A DNA stretch of 64,000 nt from positions 186,001 through 250,000 of the forward strand of contig JBOZRQ010000046.1 of NCBI GenBank assembly GCA_050789255.1, in the 5' to 3' direction. This stretch comes from JBOZRQ01 sp050789255. GTDB taxonomy: Bacteria > Bacillota > Sulfobacillia > Symbiobacteriales > Symbiobacteriaceae. This document shows, piece after piece, positions 1-6,983 of this stretch. The position numbers were made by a program, and so were the translations under genes. The notes under the pieces are model-generated. The model saw only the letters and a program-made list of their open reading frames with translations, did no database searches and was not told where the DNA came from. How positions within the stretch are numbered: the stretch's first letter is position 1; each line of letters opens with the position of its first letter.

Positions 1-151
1 AGAGCTTGTCGGCGCCCCCGGCCATGCTGCTGATGTACCCCAGCCGGCCGGTCTCGAAGTAGGTGGCGTACACGGCGTTGTTGACGTGACCCAAGGCATC
101 CAGGTCACGCCAAATCACCTGCTGCTCCGTTGTATAGCGGTACCCTTCCAA
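1..151 (-). CDS. acyl-CoA thioesterase, hotdog fold (5' part, runs off the left edge)
   Basis: Only the first 50 codons are inside the window. They read MEGYRYTTEQQVIWRDLDAL and continue GHVNNAVYATYFETGR. The block D-x-D-x-x-GHVNN-x-x-Y-x-x-YFE-x-x-R is the hallmark of the 4-hydroxybenzoyl-CoA thioesterase/YbgC group, in which the first Asp region is catalytic. Such enzymes hydrolyse acyl-CoA thioesters in the cytoplasm. The start is a TTG with AGGAG about nine bases upstream, read on the minus strand. The substrate cannot be told. It is divergent from the next gene, with a 116-bp gap that must hold both promoters. Confidence 0.8.
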   Translation of the reverse strand, partial: MEGYRYTTEQQVIWRDLDALGHVNNAVYATYFETGRLGYISSMAGGADKL

Positions 152-267
152 CGTGATCTCTCCTGACTTGCGTATTTCCAGTAATTCTTCACCTGAGGCG
201 CCCCCGTATCCTGCAGGGCCTTGTGCGCATGCTATCGGGGACAACCTTGCGTGAAGGAGGGGCTAAC

Positions 268-882
268 ATGACCTGGTTGCTGCTTGTCATCGCCGTCATC
301 CTCGTCGGCCTGGGGGTGTGGGGCGGTCCGCGGCAGAAGGAGCGGCGCCCCCACCCGCACGTCAACCCCAGCCCGGAGAAGCCCGTATCGGTCGAGGACG
401 CCTGGGAGATCATCACCAAACCGCTCGAGCGGCGAGATGCGATCCATATCCCGGAGCATCGGCCCTGGTATATCCCCGGCGCCGACCGCCGGTTCCAGCG
501 GGGCCTGCTGGTGGGGCTCGGTTCCGGCCTGCTGGTCGCTGCGGTCGCTGTCAGTATCGCTCCGCGCGGGGGCCTCGCTGAACCGCCCGTGGTACAGGCG
601 CCGACACAGACCCAGCCGCAGACTCAGGCACCGGCACCGGTCGTGACGCCCCCACCGACCCAGCCCCCGACCCGGCCCGCCAACGTCACCTTCGTGGTTG
701 ACGAGGGTGATTTAACGCCCACCATCGCCGCCAAACTCCGGGAGGCGGGGCTCATAGCGGACGAGGCGGCCTTCATTAGCCGGGTTACCGAGTTGGGTGT
801 GGACACCAGCCTCAAGGCAGGCACCTTTATCATCCCCACCGGCGCCTCTGTCGACGAGGTAATCGGCGCCCTCACGGCGTAG
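268..882 (+). CDS. membrane-anchored protein with Pro/Gln-rich linker and YceG-like C-terminus
   Basis: A 204-residue protein. I chose ATG 268 because GGAGGGG lies just upstream; an ATG 45 bp earlier has no such site. The N-terminal 17 residues are a hydrophobic segment, followed by a charged cytoplasmic-looking stretch, a second membrane segment near residues 80-100 (GLLVGLGSGLLVAAVAV), and a linker rich in Pro, Gln and Thr. The last 65 residues (FVVDEGDLTPTIAAKLREAG through LKAGTFIIPTGASVDEVI) resemble the substrate-binding part of YceG/MltG-like proteins, where pairs of such motifs occur. No catalytic domain is present, so it is probably a cell-surface or spore-envelope accessory protein rather than a transglycosylase. 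Function is not established. Confidence 0.75.
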   Translation: MTWLLLVIAVILVGLGVWGGPRQKERRPHPHVNPSPEKPVSVEDAWEIITKPLERRDAIHIPEHRPWYIPGADRRFQRGLLVGLGSGLLVAAVAVSIAPRGGLAEPPVVQAPTQTQPQTQAPAPVVTPPPTQPPTRPANVTFVVDEGDLTPTIAAKLREAGLIADEAAFISRVTELGVDTSLKAGTFIIPTGASVDEVIGALTA

Positions 883-906
883 TTCTCCAGGTGGAGGGAT
901 GCGACC

Positions 907-1332
907 GTGGATATCGACCGGTTCACCGAACTCGCCGACCGGCTGATGGAGCAGGTCCCCGAGCCGGTCCTGGAGGGGCTCAACGGCGGCGTCGCGATCC
1001 GTCGGCGGGCCATGCGCCGCAAGGATGACCCGCCCGGCGTCTACATCCTCGGGGAGTATATGACCGACCCTGCCATGGGCTGCTATATCATGATCTATTG
1101 GGGCTCCTTCGCCGAGCTGTTCGCCGGCGAGCCTGACGATGTCTGGGAGAAGGAGCTTTGGGACACCATCCGCCATGAGCTGCGCCACCACGTGGAAGGG
1201 CGGGCCGGCGTCGTCGATCTGGATGTTCAGGACGAGGTAGAACTTGAGGAGATGCGCCGCACCGCCGAGCCCGATGAACCTCTGCCTCCGCCCCGCCGGT
1301 TCCGCATCACCCGGCGCCCCCGTTCGGAGTAA
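907..1332 (+). CDS. minimal zincin-type metallopeptidase family protein
   Basis: A 141-residue protein starting at GTG 907, with GGTGGAGGG eight bases upstream and 24 bp after the previous stop, so probably co-transcribed with it. It has an acidic helical N-terminus and the motif IRHELRHH near residue 97, an HExxH zinc site followed by acidic residues (VDLDVQDE) that can supply the third ligand. Size and layout fit the small predicted zinc-metallopeptidase family (Zincin_1), normally 110-150 residues with HEIGHHFG. Here the Gly before the second His is Arg, and the C-terminus adds a Pro/Arg-rich tail. Family assignment is fairly secure. Proteolytic activity is unproven in this family and the substrate is unknown. 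Confidence 0.75.
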   Translation: MDIDRFTELADRLMEQVPEPVLEGLNGGVAIRRRAMRRKDDPPGVYILGEYMTDPAMGCYIMIYWGSFAELFAGEPDDVWEKELWDTIRHELRHHVEGRAGVVDLDVQDEVELEEMRRTAEPDEPLPPPRRFRITRRPRSE

Positions 1333-1340
1333 TGTCACAA

Positions 1341-1368
1341 GGCCGTCTAACCATTCGGTTAGGCGGCC
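1341..1368 (+). terminator. Rho-independent terminator
   Basis: GGCCGTCTAACC and GGTTAGGCGGCC form a 12-bp stem (one G-T pair) with an ATTC loop, just after the zincin stop. The tract after it (CTGTGTTTGTGG) is only moderately T-rich. Confidence 0.7.
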
Positions 1369-1431
1369 CTGTGTTTGTGGATGAGAGTTGGCAAAACTAA
1401 GGCTCAGTGGATGCAAAGGAGCGGGGAGATC

Positions 1432-1962
1432 ATGAAGCTGCTTGAGAGCCTCGTCGGGCTCATGAAGAAAGAGGACAGACCACTGCACGTCGGCGAGGTG
1501 ATGAATCTGTGGAAGGTGGTGTCCGCCTTTGAGGCGGGCCACGCCCTCATCCACGGGATGCTGAACCACACCTCCGACCCCGATCTCAAGCGATTCATGG
1601 AGAGCTTCCTCAAGGACTTTGAGGACCCATGGATGAAGCGGCTCAAGGCGTTTATGAAAAACCAAGGGATCCCGCTGCCCACGACCAGCACGGACAAACC
1701 GAAGGCGAACGAGCAGGAGATCCCCGCCGGTGCGAAATTCAGCGATAGAGAGATATCAGCGATGATCGCAGGCAAGATTATGGCAGGCACAGGCGCGGTG
1801 CAGCACGCACTACTGGAGTGCCTCAACTATGACATGGCCACGATGTTCATGGAACTCGAACTGGCCGCCTATCGGCAGGGCTTCGTCCTCCGGGAAATCA
1901 TGGAGCGGCGCGGGTGGCTGCTGATCCCGCCGACCTGGCATGCCAGCAAGGGGCCCGAGTAG
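1432..1962 (+). CDS. DUF3231-like helical protein
   Basis: A 176-residue protein from ATG 1432, with AAAGGAG and GGGGAG upstream. It reads PLHVGEVMNLWKVVSAFEAG early on and is made of amphipathic helices, with an internal repeat-like layout (FEAGHALIHGMLNHTSDPDL in the first half, LECLNYDMATMFMELELAAY in the second). This is the general appearance of DUF3231 proteins, ferritin-like four-helix proteins found mostly in spore formers and often linked to spore coats. I see no iron-ligand set I would trust. It stands alone between a terminator and the split hydrolase gene. Assignment rests on pattern recognition only. Confidence 0.65.
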   Translation: MKLLESLVGLMKKEDRPLHVGEVMNLWKVVSAFEAGHALIHGMLNHTSDPDLKRFMESFLKDFEDPWMKRLKAFMKNQGIPLPTTSTDKPKANEQEIPAGAKFSDREISAMIAGKIMAGTGAVQHALLECLNYDMATMFMELELAAYRQGFVLREIMERRGWLLIPPTWHASKGPE

Positions 1963-2075
1963 CACCTCGGCCTGCCCCGGCAGCGAAAAGGCCGTCCCTG
2001 CCAAGGACTCTGCCCCCGGCGGGTCCAAGACTTCGGCGAAGAGATCGCTCCCAGCCGAGGGAAGGAGGGCCGGCC

Positions 2076-2146
2076 TTGTCCAATCCGCTCAAACTCGCCG
2101 CGCTGCGCTGGGCCTACCCGTCAGTGCACGGCATTCGGATTCAGAT
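2076..2146 (+). pseudogene. 5' fragment of an NlpC/P60 hydrolase gene interrupted by a mobile element
   Basis: TTG 2076 is preceded by GGAAGGAGGG at ideal spacing and opens the frame LSNPLKLAALRWAYPSVHGI, RIQ. The frame is cut at CAGAT (2142-2146), after which it runs into element DNA and stops at about 2222. Joining CAGAT to the bases after the matching CAGAT at 9786-9790 gives an uninterrupted frame, GIRIQ then IPWDT, into the NlpC/P60 gene at the far side. The intact protein would be about 347 residues. No signal peptide is visible in this N-terminus. The ribosome binding site and in-frame junction make this a genuine gene start. Confidence 0.85.
2142..2146. other. attL core (CAGAT)
   Basis: Left junction of the element. 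The host side reads GGCATTCGGATT then CAGAT, and the element side starts GCATTTGTC. A second CAGAT at 9786-9790, or equally one at 9780-9784, restores the host reading frame. Confidence 0.7.
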
Positions 2147-2170
2147 GCATTTGTCAAAAGAACAAAATAC

Positions 2171-2198
2171 AACGCCAGTCCGAAAATGGACTGGCGTT
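2171..2198 (-). terminator. bidirectional terminator at the left end of the element
   Basis: AACGCCAGTCC and GGACTGGCGTT form a perfect 11-bp stem with a GAAAAT loop. On the minus strand it is followed by GTATTTTGTT and on the plus strand by GCATTTCT. It should end the DUF262-RelA/SpoT transcript before it leaves the element. Confidence 0.75.
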
Positions 2199-2535
2199 GC
2201 ATTTCTGCGAAGCTACGGTTAAATCGAGTTGTGTGCACCAGTTGGCGGTATCGCCGTATTCCATCTGCTAGTGCTGATTTCGAATGGTCAAAATAACCCG
2301 TAAGTGAGAGCGGAATGTCATACAAGCCTTCGTCGGCGTGCGGGTCCAGACCTGGGCTCAACGAAGGAAGCCTAGCGCACTTCCATACGAGCCTCACCTT
2401 TGGAAAAACCAACCCAATGGCCCAAGAGATGCCACCGATTTCGGGGGAAGTTAAGGCATAATCGCCGATGGTGGGGAAATCCAAAGCGCCCTTGACAATC
2501 GGCATCTGCACAAACTCCGGGTTTGGAGGTAATGA
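2199..2535. other. 337-bp stretch without a convincing gene
   Basis: Base composition is near 50 percent G+C. A 140-codon minus-strand frame crosses it, but that frame runs through the terminator and across attL into host DNA, so I do not accept it. Nothing else is recognised here; it may be the remains of older cargo or an untranslated 3' region of the operon at 2536-4592. Confidence 0.5.
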
Positions 2536-3519
2536 TTACCCAGCGTAGTCCCCTATACCTTCGCGTGGAGGATCGAGCATCACGCGGCGTTCCAGTGGAA
2601 TGTCGCGGAGTTCCGGATAGAACAGTTCCATTTCTCGAGTAATCAGCACCCGGCCTTTTAGCTTCTTGACAAAGCCAGGCCCCTTCTCCTTGATCAAGAC
2701 TATGAATACTGCCTGTACCGGAGTGATCTGCAATGTCTCTTTCAAAACCTTATAGTCTGGCTTTTCCAGTACGGCTCCCAGTTCTTCAGGCGATACGTTT
2801 GTAGCTTCGACAAACCCGCGTAGAACGTAGGCGGCTCTTCTGAGGTTGTTCGGTAGTCTTTCATCCGGCCAATTGGAGCGCAGGACGTTAATCATTCGGT
2901 TCAGCCTGTCGTAGTCGGGGAAATGTGTTGCAGGCAATAGAGATGCGGCACTGTCCGGACTAGCAAGTGCCTGGTCAGCCAACTCCAGCATTGCACGAAT
3001 CTCGCTGGCCATCCTAGCTTTCGGCCATGATATTTCCTGCGCCTTGTACACGAACTCGTGTACCACGCGGGACCAAGCATATTGAAGATAGGTCTTTATC
3101 TGGAGTTCAAATGATAGCCCCAGCAGCTGCTTATTTAACAGGGTAGGGGAATCCCGTAACTGTAAAATCAAATGCGTATCAGCATATCCGAAGTTCTCCG
3201 GATTCCCCGACTCGGTACGTGAATCCTTTAATACCGAGAACCGATCTGCCACGGCCGTAGCCACCTTGGAGATTAAGTCCAAGGTGGGCACAACTATTGT
3301 CGCTGCACTCAAGTCGTGCAGGTCAGTAGGCACGTTCGTGCCTTTAAACAATTGGATCTTGTCCACGATACTCTCAGCGGTCTTCTCAGGTCGAGCCTCA
3401 TAAATGCCCCGATGAGCTTCCGCTATCGCTTCAAGGATTGGGTCAAACTCACGTTGAAACTCGTCAAACAACCGACGAGAGTTGTTGACGGCCTCCATCA
3501 CACTATCAGGGATAATCAT
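2536..3519 (-). CDS. RelA/SpoT-like nucleotidyltransferase domain protein
   Basis: A 327-residue protein. Its ATG (3519-3517) overlaps the TGA of the upstream DUF262 gene as ATGA, so the two are translationally coupled. The N-terminal half has the layout of a (p)ppGpp-synthetase fold: DKIQLFKG, DLHDLSAATIVVP (first metal-binding Asp region), GYADTHLIL (matching GYRSLH), and FELQIKTYLQYAWSRVVHEF followed by VYK (catalytic Glu and Q-x-x-T of the E-x-Q-x-x-T block). The Arg usual in D-x-x-G-x-R is Thr here, so substrate use may differ from housekeeping RelA. There is no HD hydrolase, TGS or ACT domain. The C-terminal 150 residues are unfamiliar. A toxic or signalling alarmone-type synthetase in a defence or toxin-antitoxin role is an inference from family and cargo position. 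Confidence 0.8.
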   Translation of the reverse strand: MIIPDSVMEAVNNSRRLFDEFQREFDPILEAIAEAHRGIYEARPEKTAESIVDKIQLFKGTNVPTDLHDLSAATIVVPTLDLISKVATAVADRFSVLKDSRTESGNPENFGYADTHLILQLRDSPTLLNKQLLGLSFELQIKTYLQYAWSRVVHEFVYKAQEISWPKARMASEIRAMLELADQALASPDSAASLLPATHFPDYDRLNRMINVLRSNWPDERLPNNLRRAAYVLRGFVEATNVSPEELGAVLEKPDYKVLKETLQITPVQAVFIVLIKEKGPGFVKKLKGRVLITREMELFYPELRDIPLERRVMLDPPREGIGDYAG

Positions 3520-4592
3520 TTGCGCAAGACAAAGCACTTCAGCAGAAGATCGCGCCGGAGTTCACGGTTCGAACTTTTATTAGAGCCCTGTCGAGCAGCA
3601 ACCAAATACTTCGCCGCCTGCGGGTCGTCCGGTGCAGGCTTCTCATCGACCTTGCTGGCAAACTCAAGCAGCTTCTCGCGGGTCTTGGTTATGTTTACAG
3701 TTCGCCCGCTCGCTAGAACTGACAGACAAGCAGCCCACAGGCTGTAGAAATCTGCAACGTTTTTGAATCGGCTGCCTCGGGTAATATCGAGGCGCGAAAT
3801 CAGATTTTTGCATTCCTGGAAGCGGGCAATGTGGCTCCCTGCATCGGGCAACTCCTCTTCGTACAAGCCATAGTAGTAATCGAGAGTTTCGTCATTTCCT
3901 TCCTCCACCCCGTGAATTGTCAATACAAGGAGTTCAGACAATAGTTCAATGTCGAGCATACGACGGATTTTTGCAGCGGTAATTACCCCTGAATTCTGCC
4001 AAAACTCGTCGTCTGCCAGCTGAGCTGCCAAGGAGATGAAGGCACCGGAATATATGGCATGTCGAAGTTCCTGACGGTTCAACTTCGACACGTTCTTGTT
4101 TAATCGGTTAAAGACGTCGCGCAATTCGGCTTCTGTGGCATTTTGAAGGGTCTGAACGTTTAGTTGATATTGGTAAAACTTGGTGCGAAATTCCGGAGGA
4201 AAGTCGGCGAACCGTCTGTTTGCGACAGCATCGGGCCACGAGTCAGAGGGAGCGAAGTCCTCAGTACCTGCTACGAAGTCGAACACAGTCGAGAGTCTCT
4301 GCTGGCCGTCAACAACTTCGTACTTTTCATCTCCATTGGCTAAAAAAGTGCTATGTAAGATGATCAGTGGGGCGGGTAAATCACGTAGAATGGTTTCGAT
4401 AAACTCCTGTTTGTAGGCTTTACTCCAAACCGGATGCCGTTGATAGGAAGGACGAACGTTGAGCATCCCACGACGGTAGAGATCAAGGAACCAAGAAATA
4501 GACTGCACGTTTGGCGTCCTCTTCTGCATGGCAAATACTCTCCTATCACGCTGCCGAAAAAATGCTGTATGAAGACCATTACCACGCTCCAC
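3516..4592 (-). CDS. DUF262 (GmrSD-type N-terminal, ParB/sulfiredoxin-like) protein
   Basis: 358 residues from GTG 4592, which has AGGAGGTG six bases upstream; an alternative ATG at 4529 (337 residues) also has AGGAG. The N-terminal domain contains LNVRPSYQRHPVWS, then ILRDLPAPLIIL, then VVDGQQRLSTVFDFV; the D-G-Q-Q-R-L-S/T box defines DUF262, found in GmrSD restriction enzymes and other phage-defence proteins, where it binds or hydrolyses nucleotides. Then follow FNRLNKNVSKLNRQELRHAI, also typical of the family, and a helical C-terminus. I see no HNH/DUF1524 nuclease motif, so nuclease activity is not expected. It is the first gene of the coupled pair with the RelA/SpoT-like gene. A sensor or effector role in defence is inferred. 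Confidence 0.85.
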   Translation of the reverse strand: MERGNGLHTAFFRQRDRRVFAMQKRTPNVQSISWFLDLYRRGMLNVRPSYQRHPVWSKAYKQEFIETILRDLPAPLIILHSTFLANGDEKYEVVDGQQRLSTVFDFVAGTEDFAPSDSWPDAVANRRFADFPPEFRTKFYQYQLNVQTLQNATEAELRDVFNRLNKNVSKLNRQELRHAIYSGAFISLAAQLADDEFWQNSGVITAAKIRRMLDIELLSELLVLTIHGVEEGNDETLDYYYGLYEEELPDAGSHIARFQECKNLISRLDITRGSRFKNVADFYSLWAACLSVLASGRTVNITKTREKLLEFASKVDEKPAPDDPQAAKYLVAARQGSNKSSNRELRRDLLLKCFVLRK

Positions 4593-4932
4593 TCTAAACA
4601 CCTCCTAAACAGGACTGGTCTTAGCATTATTTCCCGAATCCCCTTTCAGTAGGCGGCCCCGATGAGATGAATATGTTTCTCGGCCCTGTCTTCATTACGT
4701 ACTTTACTCGGCCATAGCGGGTTCGCTACATTCGGCCATCAGCAACCGGCTGATCCAGTCCAGCTTGCGTCCTATCCTAGGCGTGTTCAACTGACGACCG
4801 GGCGCCTCAACCCCTACGACTTACGACCGAAATACTCAACAGACCTAAGGATGCCCTTGGACTCTAAGGTTCGACCCAAGTGGCTAGCTCACCCGTATCA
4901 TTTGCCAGGCCGCCCGGACCGGCCCATTGTAC
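4593..4932. other. 340-bp intergenic region upstream of the DUF262 operon
   Basis: It must hold the promoter of the minus-strand DUF262-RelA/SpoT operon and the untranslated region downstream of the relaxase. I see no open frame with a ribosome binding site and no clear -35/-10 pair. It ends at the long palindrome at 4933-4991. Confidence 0.5.
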
Positions 4933-4991
4933 GCCCCTGGCCCCGGCTGTCAAGGTCTAATAGACCACCTTGACAGCCGGGGCGCAGGGGC
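4933..4991. repeat. long palindrome downstream of the relaxase gene
   Basis: CCCCGGCTGTCAAGGT (4941-4956) and ACCTTGACAGCCGGGG (4967-4982) are perfect 16-bp arms with a 10-base loop; GCCCCTG and CAGGGGC extend the stem outside short unpaired spacers. It begins 30 bp after the relaxase stop. There is no T-run on either strand, so it may be a structural DNA site rather than a simple terminator. Confidence 0.8.
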
Positions 4992-5021
4992 ATGTTCTTG
5001 CTCTCAGCCGGGCGGCATGTT

Positions 5022-6356
5022 TTAGCGCTCCCAACCCCGATTCCGGTCACGCTCGGCCTCCCGATCACGCTGGCGAATCGCCTGTTGTATCGCTCGGTTG
5101 AAGCCGTCCAGCGCATGGGACGCCATTTCGATGGCGGGAGACAGTTTTTCGATCTTAGACTCCATCGCCGGCACCTTGGCGTTATCCTTCTCCCACCGCT
5201 CCCGCTGCTGGTACAGCTCCTCCCCCGACGTGGTGCCGATCCTTTGGAGCGACCTATCGTGCCACTCCAATCGCCCCTCCACACGCTTTAACTCCGCACG
5301 GGCCTCTTGGCTGAACCAGCGCTTGACCGTGCTAACGGGTGACCGCAGTCGGTCCAGTTCTGCCGCTGCCCCGTTCCGCTCGTCCAAGGTCTTGGCCGCC
5401 TCCCTCAGCCGATCCCCTTCGCGGTCTATCTCCCGGATCTGGTTCTGAAGCGCGGCCACCTCCTTACGCTTCTCTTCCAGGTACCGGCTGACGTCTTCTC
5501 GGGTCCACTCACGCCCGCCGTGCTCGTACTCCAAGTTGCCCAGCGCCTCGGCCTTGTTCTGATACCACCCGGCCTCCAAGCGGGCGTGGTAGCGGTCGTT
5601 GACGGCCTTCTTGATCTCAAGCTCCCGCTTCTCCTCCCGGGCCTTCTCCAGGTCAACGACGGTGTTGTTGTGCTCAGCGACCACCCGGTTGTGGTCGCCC
5701 TTCTCGGTGGCGATCCCCTGGCGCTCCAAGGCGGCCGAGTGCGGTCCCAGGTGGACCTGGGGCAGGCGCTCCACCCCTTGCTCTGCCAGGCTGAGGTGAT
5801 CGATTCGCTCCTGGTGGCCGGACCGCTCCAGGGCGCGGTTCGACTCCGTGGCCCACTGCTCCCGCCACTTCTCCAGGACCTCGGGCCGGTTCCACTCCCT
5901 GCACTTCGTGGAGGCGAAGCCCTCCGGCGTGATCTTCCGCATGGTAAGCATGATGTGCGCATGGGGATTGCCTAAGTTCCGGTGGATCGCCACGTCCGCT
6001 ACCATGCCCTGTGACACGAACTGCTCTTGTACATAGGACCGGATCAGCTCCCGCTGCTCGTCGGGCGAGAGCTCCTTGGGAAAGGCCACCACCATCTCCC
6101 GGGCGACCTGGGCGTCGCACCGGCGTTCCATGCGCTCCACCTCGTTCCAGAGCCTGGAGCGGTCCTTGACCCACTCGGGCGCCGGCTCCGGCGCATGGAT
6201 CTCCGACTCGATCTCCCCCTGGCGCCGGGTGTAGTCGAAGACCCGCCCGGTGCGCTCATCGGCAATACGCTCCCCAGCCCGATAGGCCGCAGCACCGGAG
6301 GCGGAACGCCCGGCGCTGCGGCCTATGATCTGCACGTTGAGGTAGTAGATCGCCAT
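5022..6356 (-). CDS. mobA: MobA/MobL family relaxase
   Basis: 444 residues from ATG 6356, with GGGAGGTGAG four bases upstream. The protein starts MAIYYLNVQIIGRSAGRSAS, then GAAAYRAG; the region around Tyr4/Tyr5 and the S-A-x-x-x-A-A-Y-R block are typical of the MOBQ class. The metal-binding histidine motif is at residues 125-134 (H-R-N-L-G-N-P-H-A-H). The C-terminal half is long charged coiled coil without a helicase or primase domain. Relaxases nick oriT and stay covalently bound to the transferred strand; the likely oriT lies just upstream at 6448-6515. With no secretion genes here, transfer would need a helper conjugative element in the cell. Confidence 0.92.
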   Translation of the reverse strand: MAIYYLNVQIIGRSAGRSASGAAAYRAGERIADERTGRVFDYTRRQGEIESEIHAPEPAPEWVKDRSRLWNEVERMERRCDAQVAREMVVAFPKELSPDEQRELIRSYVQEQFVSQGMVADVAIHRNLGNPHAHIMLTMRKITPEGFASTKCREWNRPEVLEKWREQWATESNRALERSGHQERIDHLSLAEQGVERLPQVHLGPHSAALERQGIATEKGDHNRVVAEHNNTVVDLEKAREEKRELEIKKAVNDRYHARLEAGWYQNKAEALGNLEYEHGGREWTREDVSRYLEEKRKEVAALQNQIREIDREGDRLREAAKTLDERNGAAAELDRLRSPVSTVKRWFSQEARAELKRVEGRLEWHDRSLQRIGTTSGEELYQQRERWEKDNAKVPAMESKIEKLSPAIEMASHALDGFNRAIQQAIRQRDREAERDRNRGWER

Positions 6357-6447
6357 GGCGCTCACCTCCCGATTAGCGATGCCCCAGGGGAGCCGGGCGG
6401 CTTCGGCGTATCGAAGATGCGGCGAAGCTGCCCGGCCTCGGGGGTAC

Positions 6448-6515
6448 AGGGGGCAGAGCCCCCTTGTCGCAACACATCGGCGGAGCCGATGTATAGTTGC
6501 GCCCTTCGCTGTTGC
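6448..6515 (+). other. predicted oriT, RSF1010/MOBQ-like
   Basis: The stem GGGGGC-AGA-GCCCCC (6448-6462) is followed by the inverted repeat ACATCGGC-GGA-GCCGATGT (6473-6491) and then at once by ATAGTTGCGCCCTTCGC. In RSF1010 the relaxase recognises an inverted repeat followed by TAAGTGCGCCCT, nicking between GCG and CCC. By analogy the nick here is between 6500 and 6501. The site sits between the relaxase and the TraD-like gene, the usual place. The whole gap 6357-6681 has no other gene I can support. Confidence 0.75.
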
Positions 6516-6681
6516 TCGGGATGAGGGTACCATGGGGGCGGCGCGGTGGGAATGGGACGCAGTGCGTATTACCTATGGGGCAAAGGCAACGGCGGGATGG
6601 CGTTTCGCCCCGCGGAAACTTGCCTGAGCCGGCCGCACTCGAAGCGCTCATTCTCCGTATGGAGGGGTGGAGGTGGGCGGC

Positions 6682-6954
6682 ATGCCCGGCAAGTCCCTGG
6701 AGCAGCGTTTGGCGGATACGGAGACCCGAATTCGGCAGCTGGAGGCCCGCAAGCAGAACTTGGCGCAGGCGGTGCGGCAGCAGGAGCGAAAGGAACGGAC
6801 CAGGCGTCTGATTCAGATCGGCGGCATCATGGCCAAACTGGGCATCGATACGCTCGAGAAGGCTCAGGCCCTGCAACGTGTGGTCGAACGGCACCCTGAA
6901 GTCAGAGAGTGGCTTAATGGGGTGACTGCGCTTGCTCAGGACCCCGGCGAATAG
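6682..6954 (+). CDS. TraD-like small mobilization accessory protein
   Basis: A 90-residue protein from ATG 6682, with GGAGGTG upstream. Residues 7-45 are a charged coiled coil (LEQRLADTETRIRQLEARKQ), followed by RRLIQIGGIMAKLGIDTLE and VVERHPEVREWL. This resembles the short TraD/MobC-like proteins that sit opposite MobA/MobL relaxases and help assemble the relaxosome. It is divergent from the relaxase across the oriT, which fits that role. No enzymatic motif. It ends just before a strong terminator. Confidence 0.7.
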   Translation: MPGKSLEQRLADTETRIRQLEARKQNLAQAVRQQERKERTRRLIQIGGIMAKLGIDTLEKAQALQRVVERHPEVREWLNGVTALAQDPGE

Positions 6955-6956
6955 GA

Positions 6957-6983
6957 AAAGGCCTGGGGAATTCCAGGCCTTTA
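6957..6983 (+). terminator. terminator between convergent genes
   Basis: AAAGGCCTGG and CCAGGCCTTT flank GGAATT, forming a 10-bp stem that ends in TTTACAT. It serves the TraD-like gene and, read the other way, the minus-strand gene that stops at 6981. Confidence 0.8.

Noticed and set aside
2089..2511. 140-codon minus-strand reading frame with a plausible ribosome binding site
   Set aside because: It runs through a perfect terminator at 2171-2198 and across attL into host DNA, and shows no domain.
6357..6533. 59-codon upstream extension of the relaxase
   Set aside because: It would cover the oriT, and the family starts at MAIYYLN, which has its own GGGAGGTGAG.
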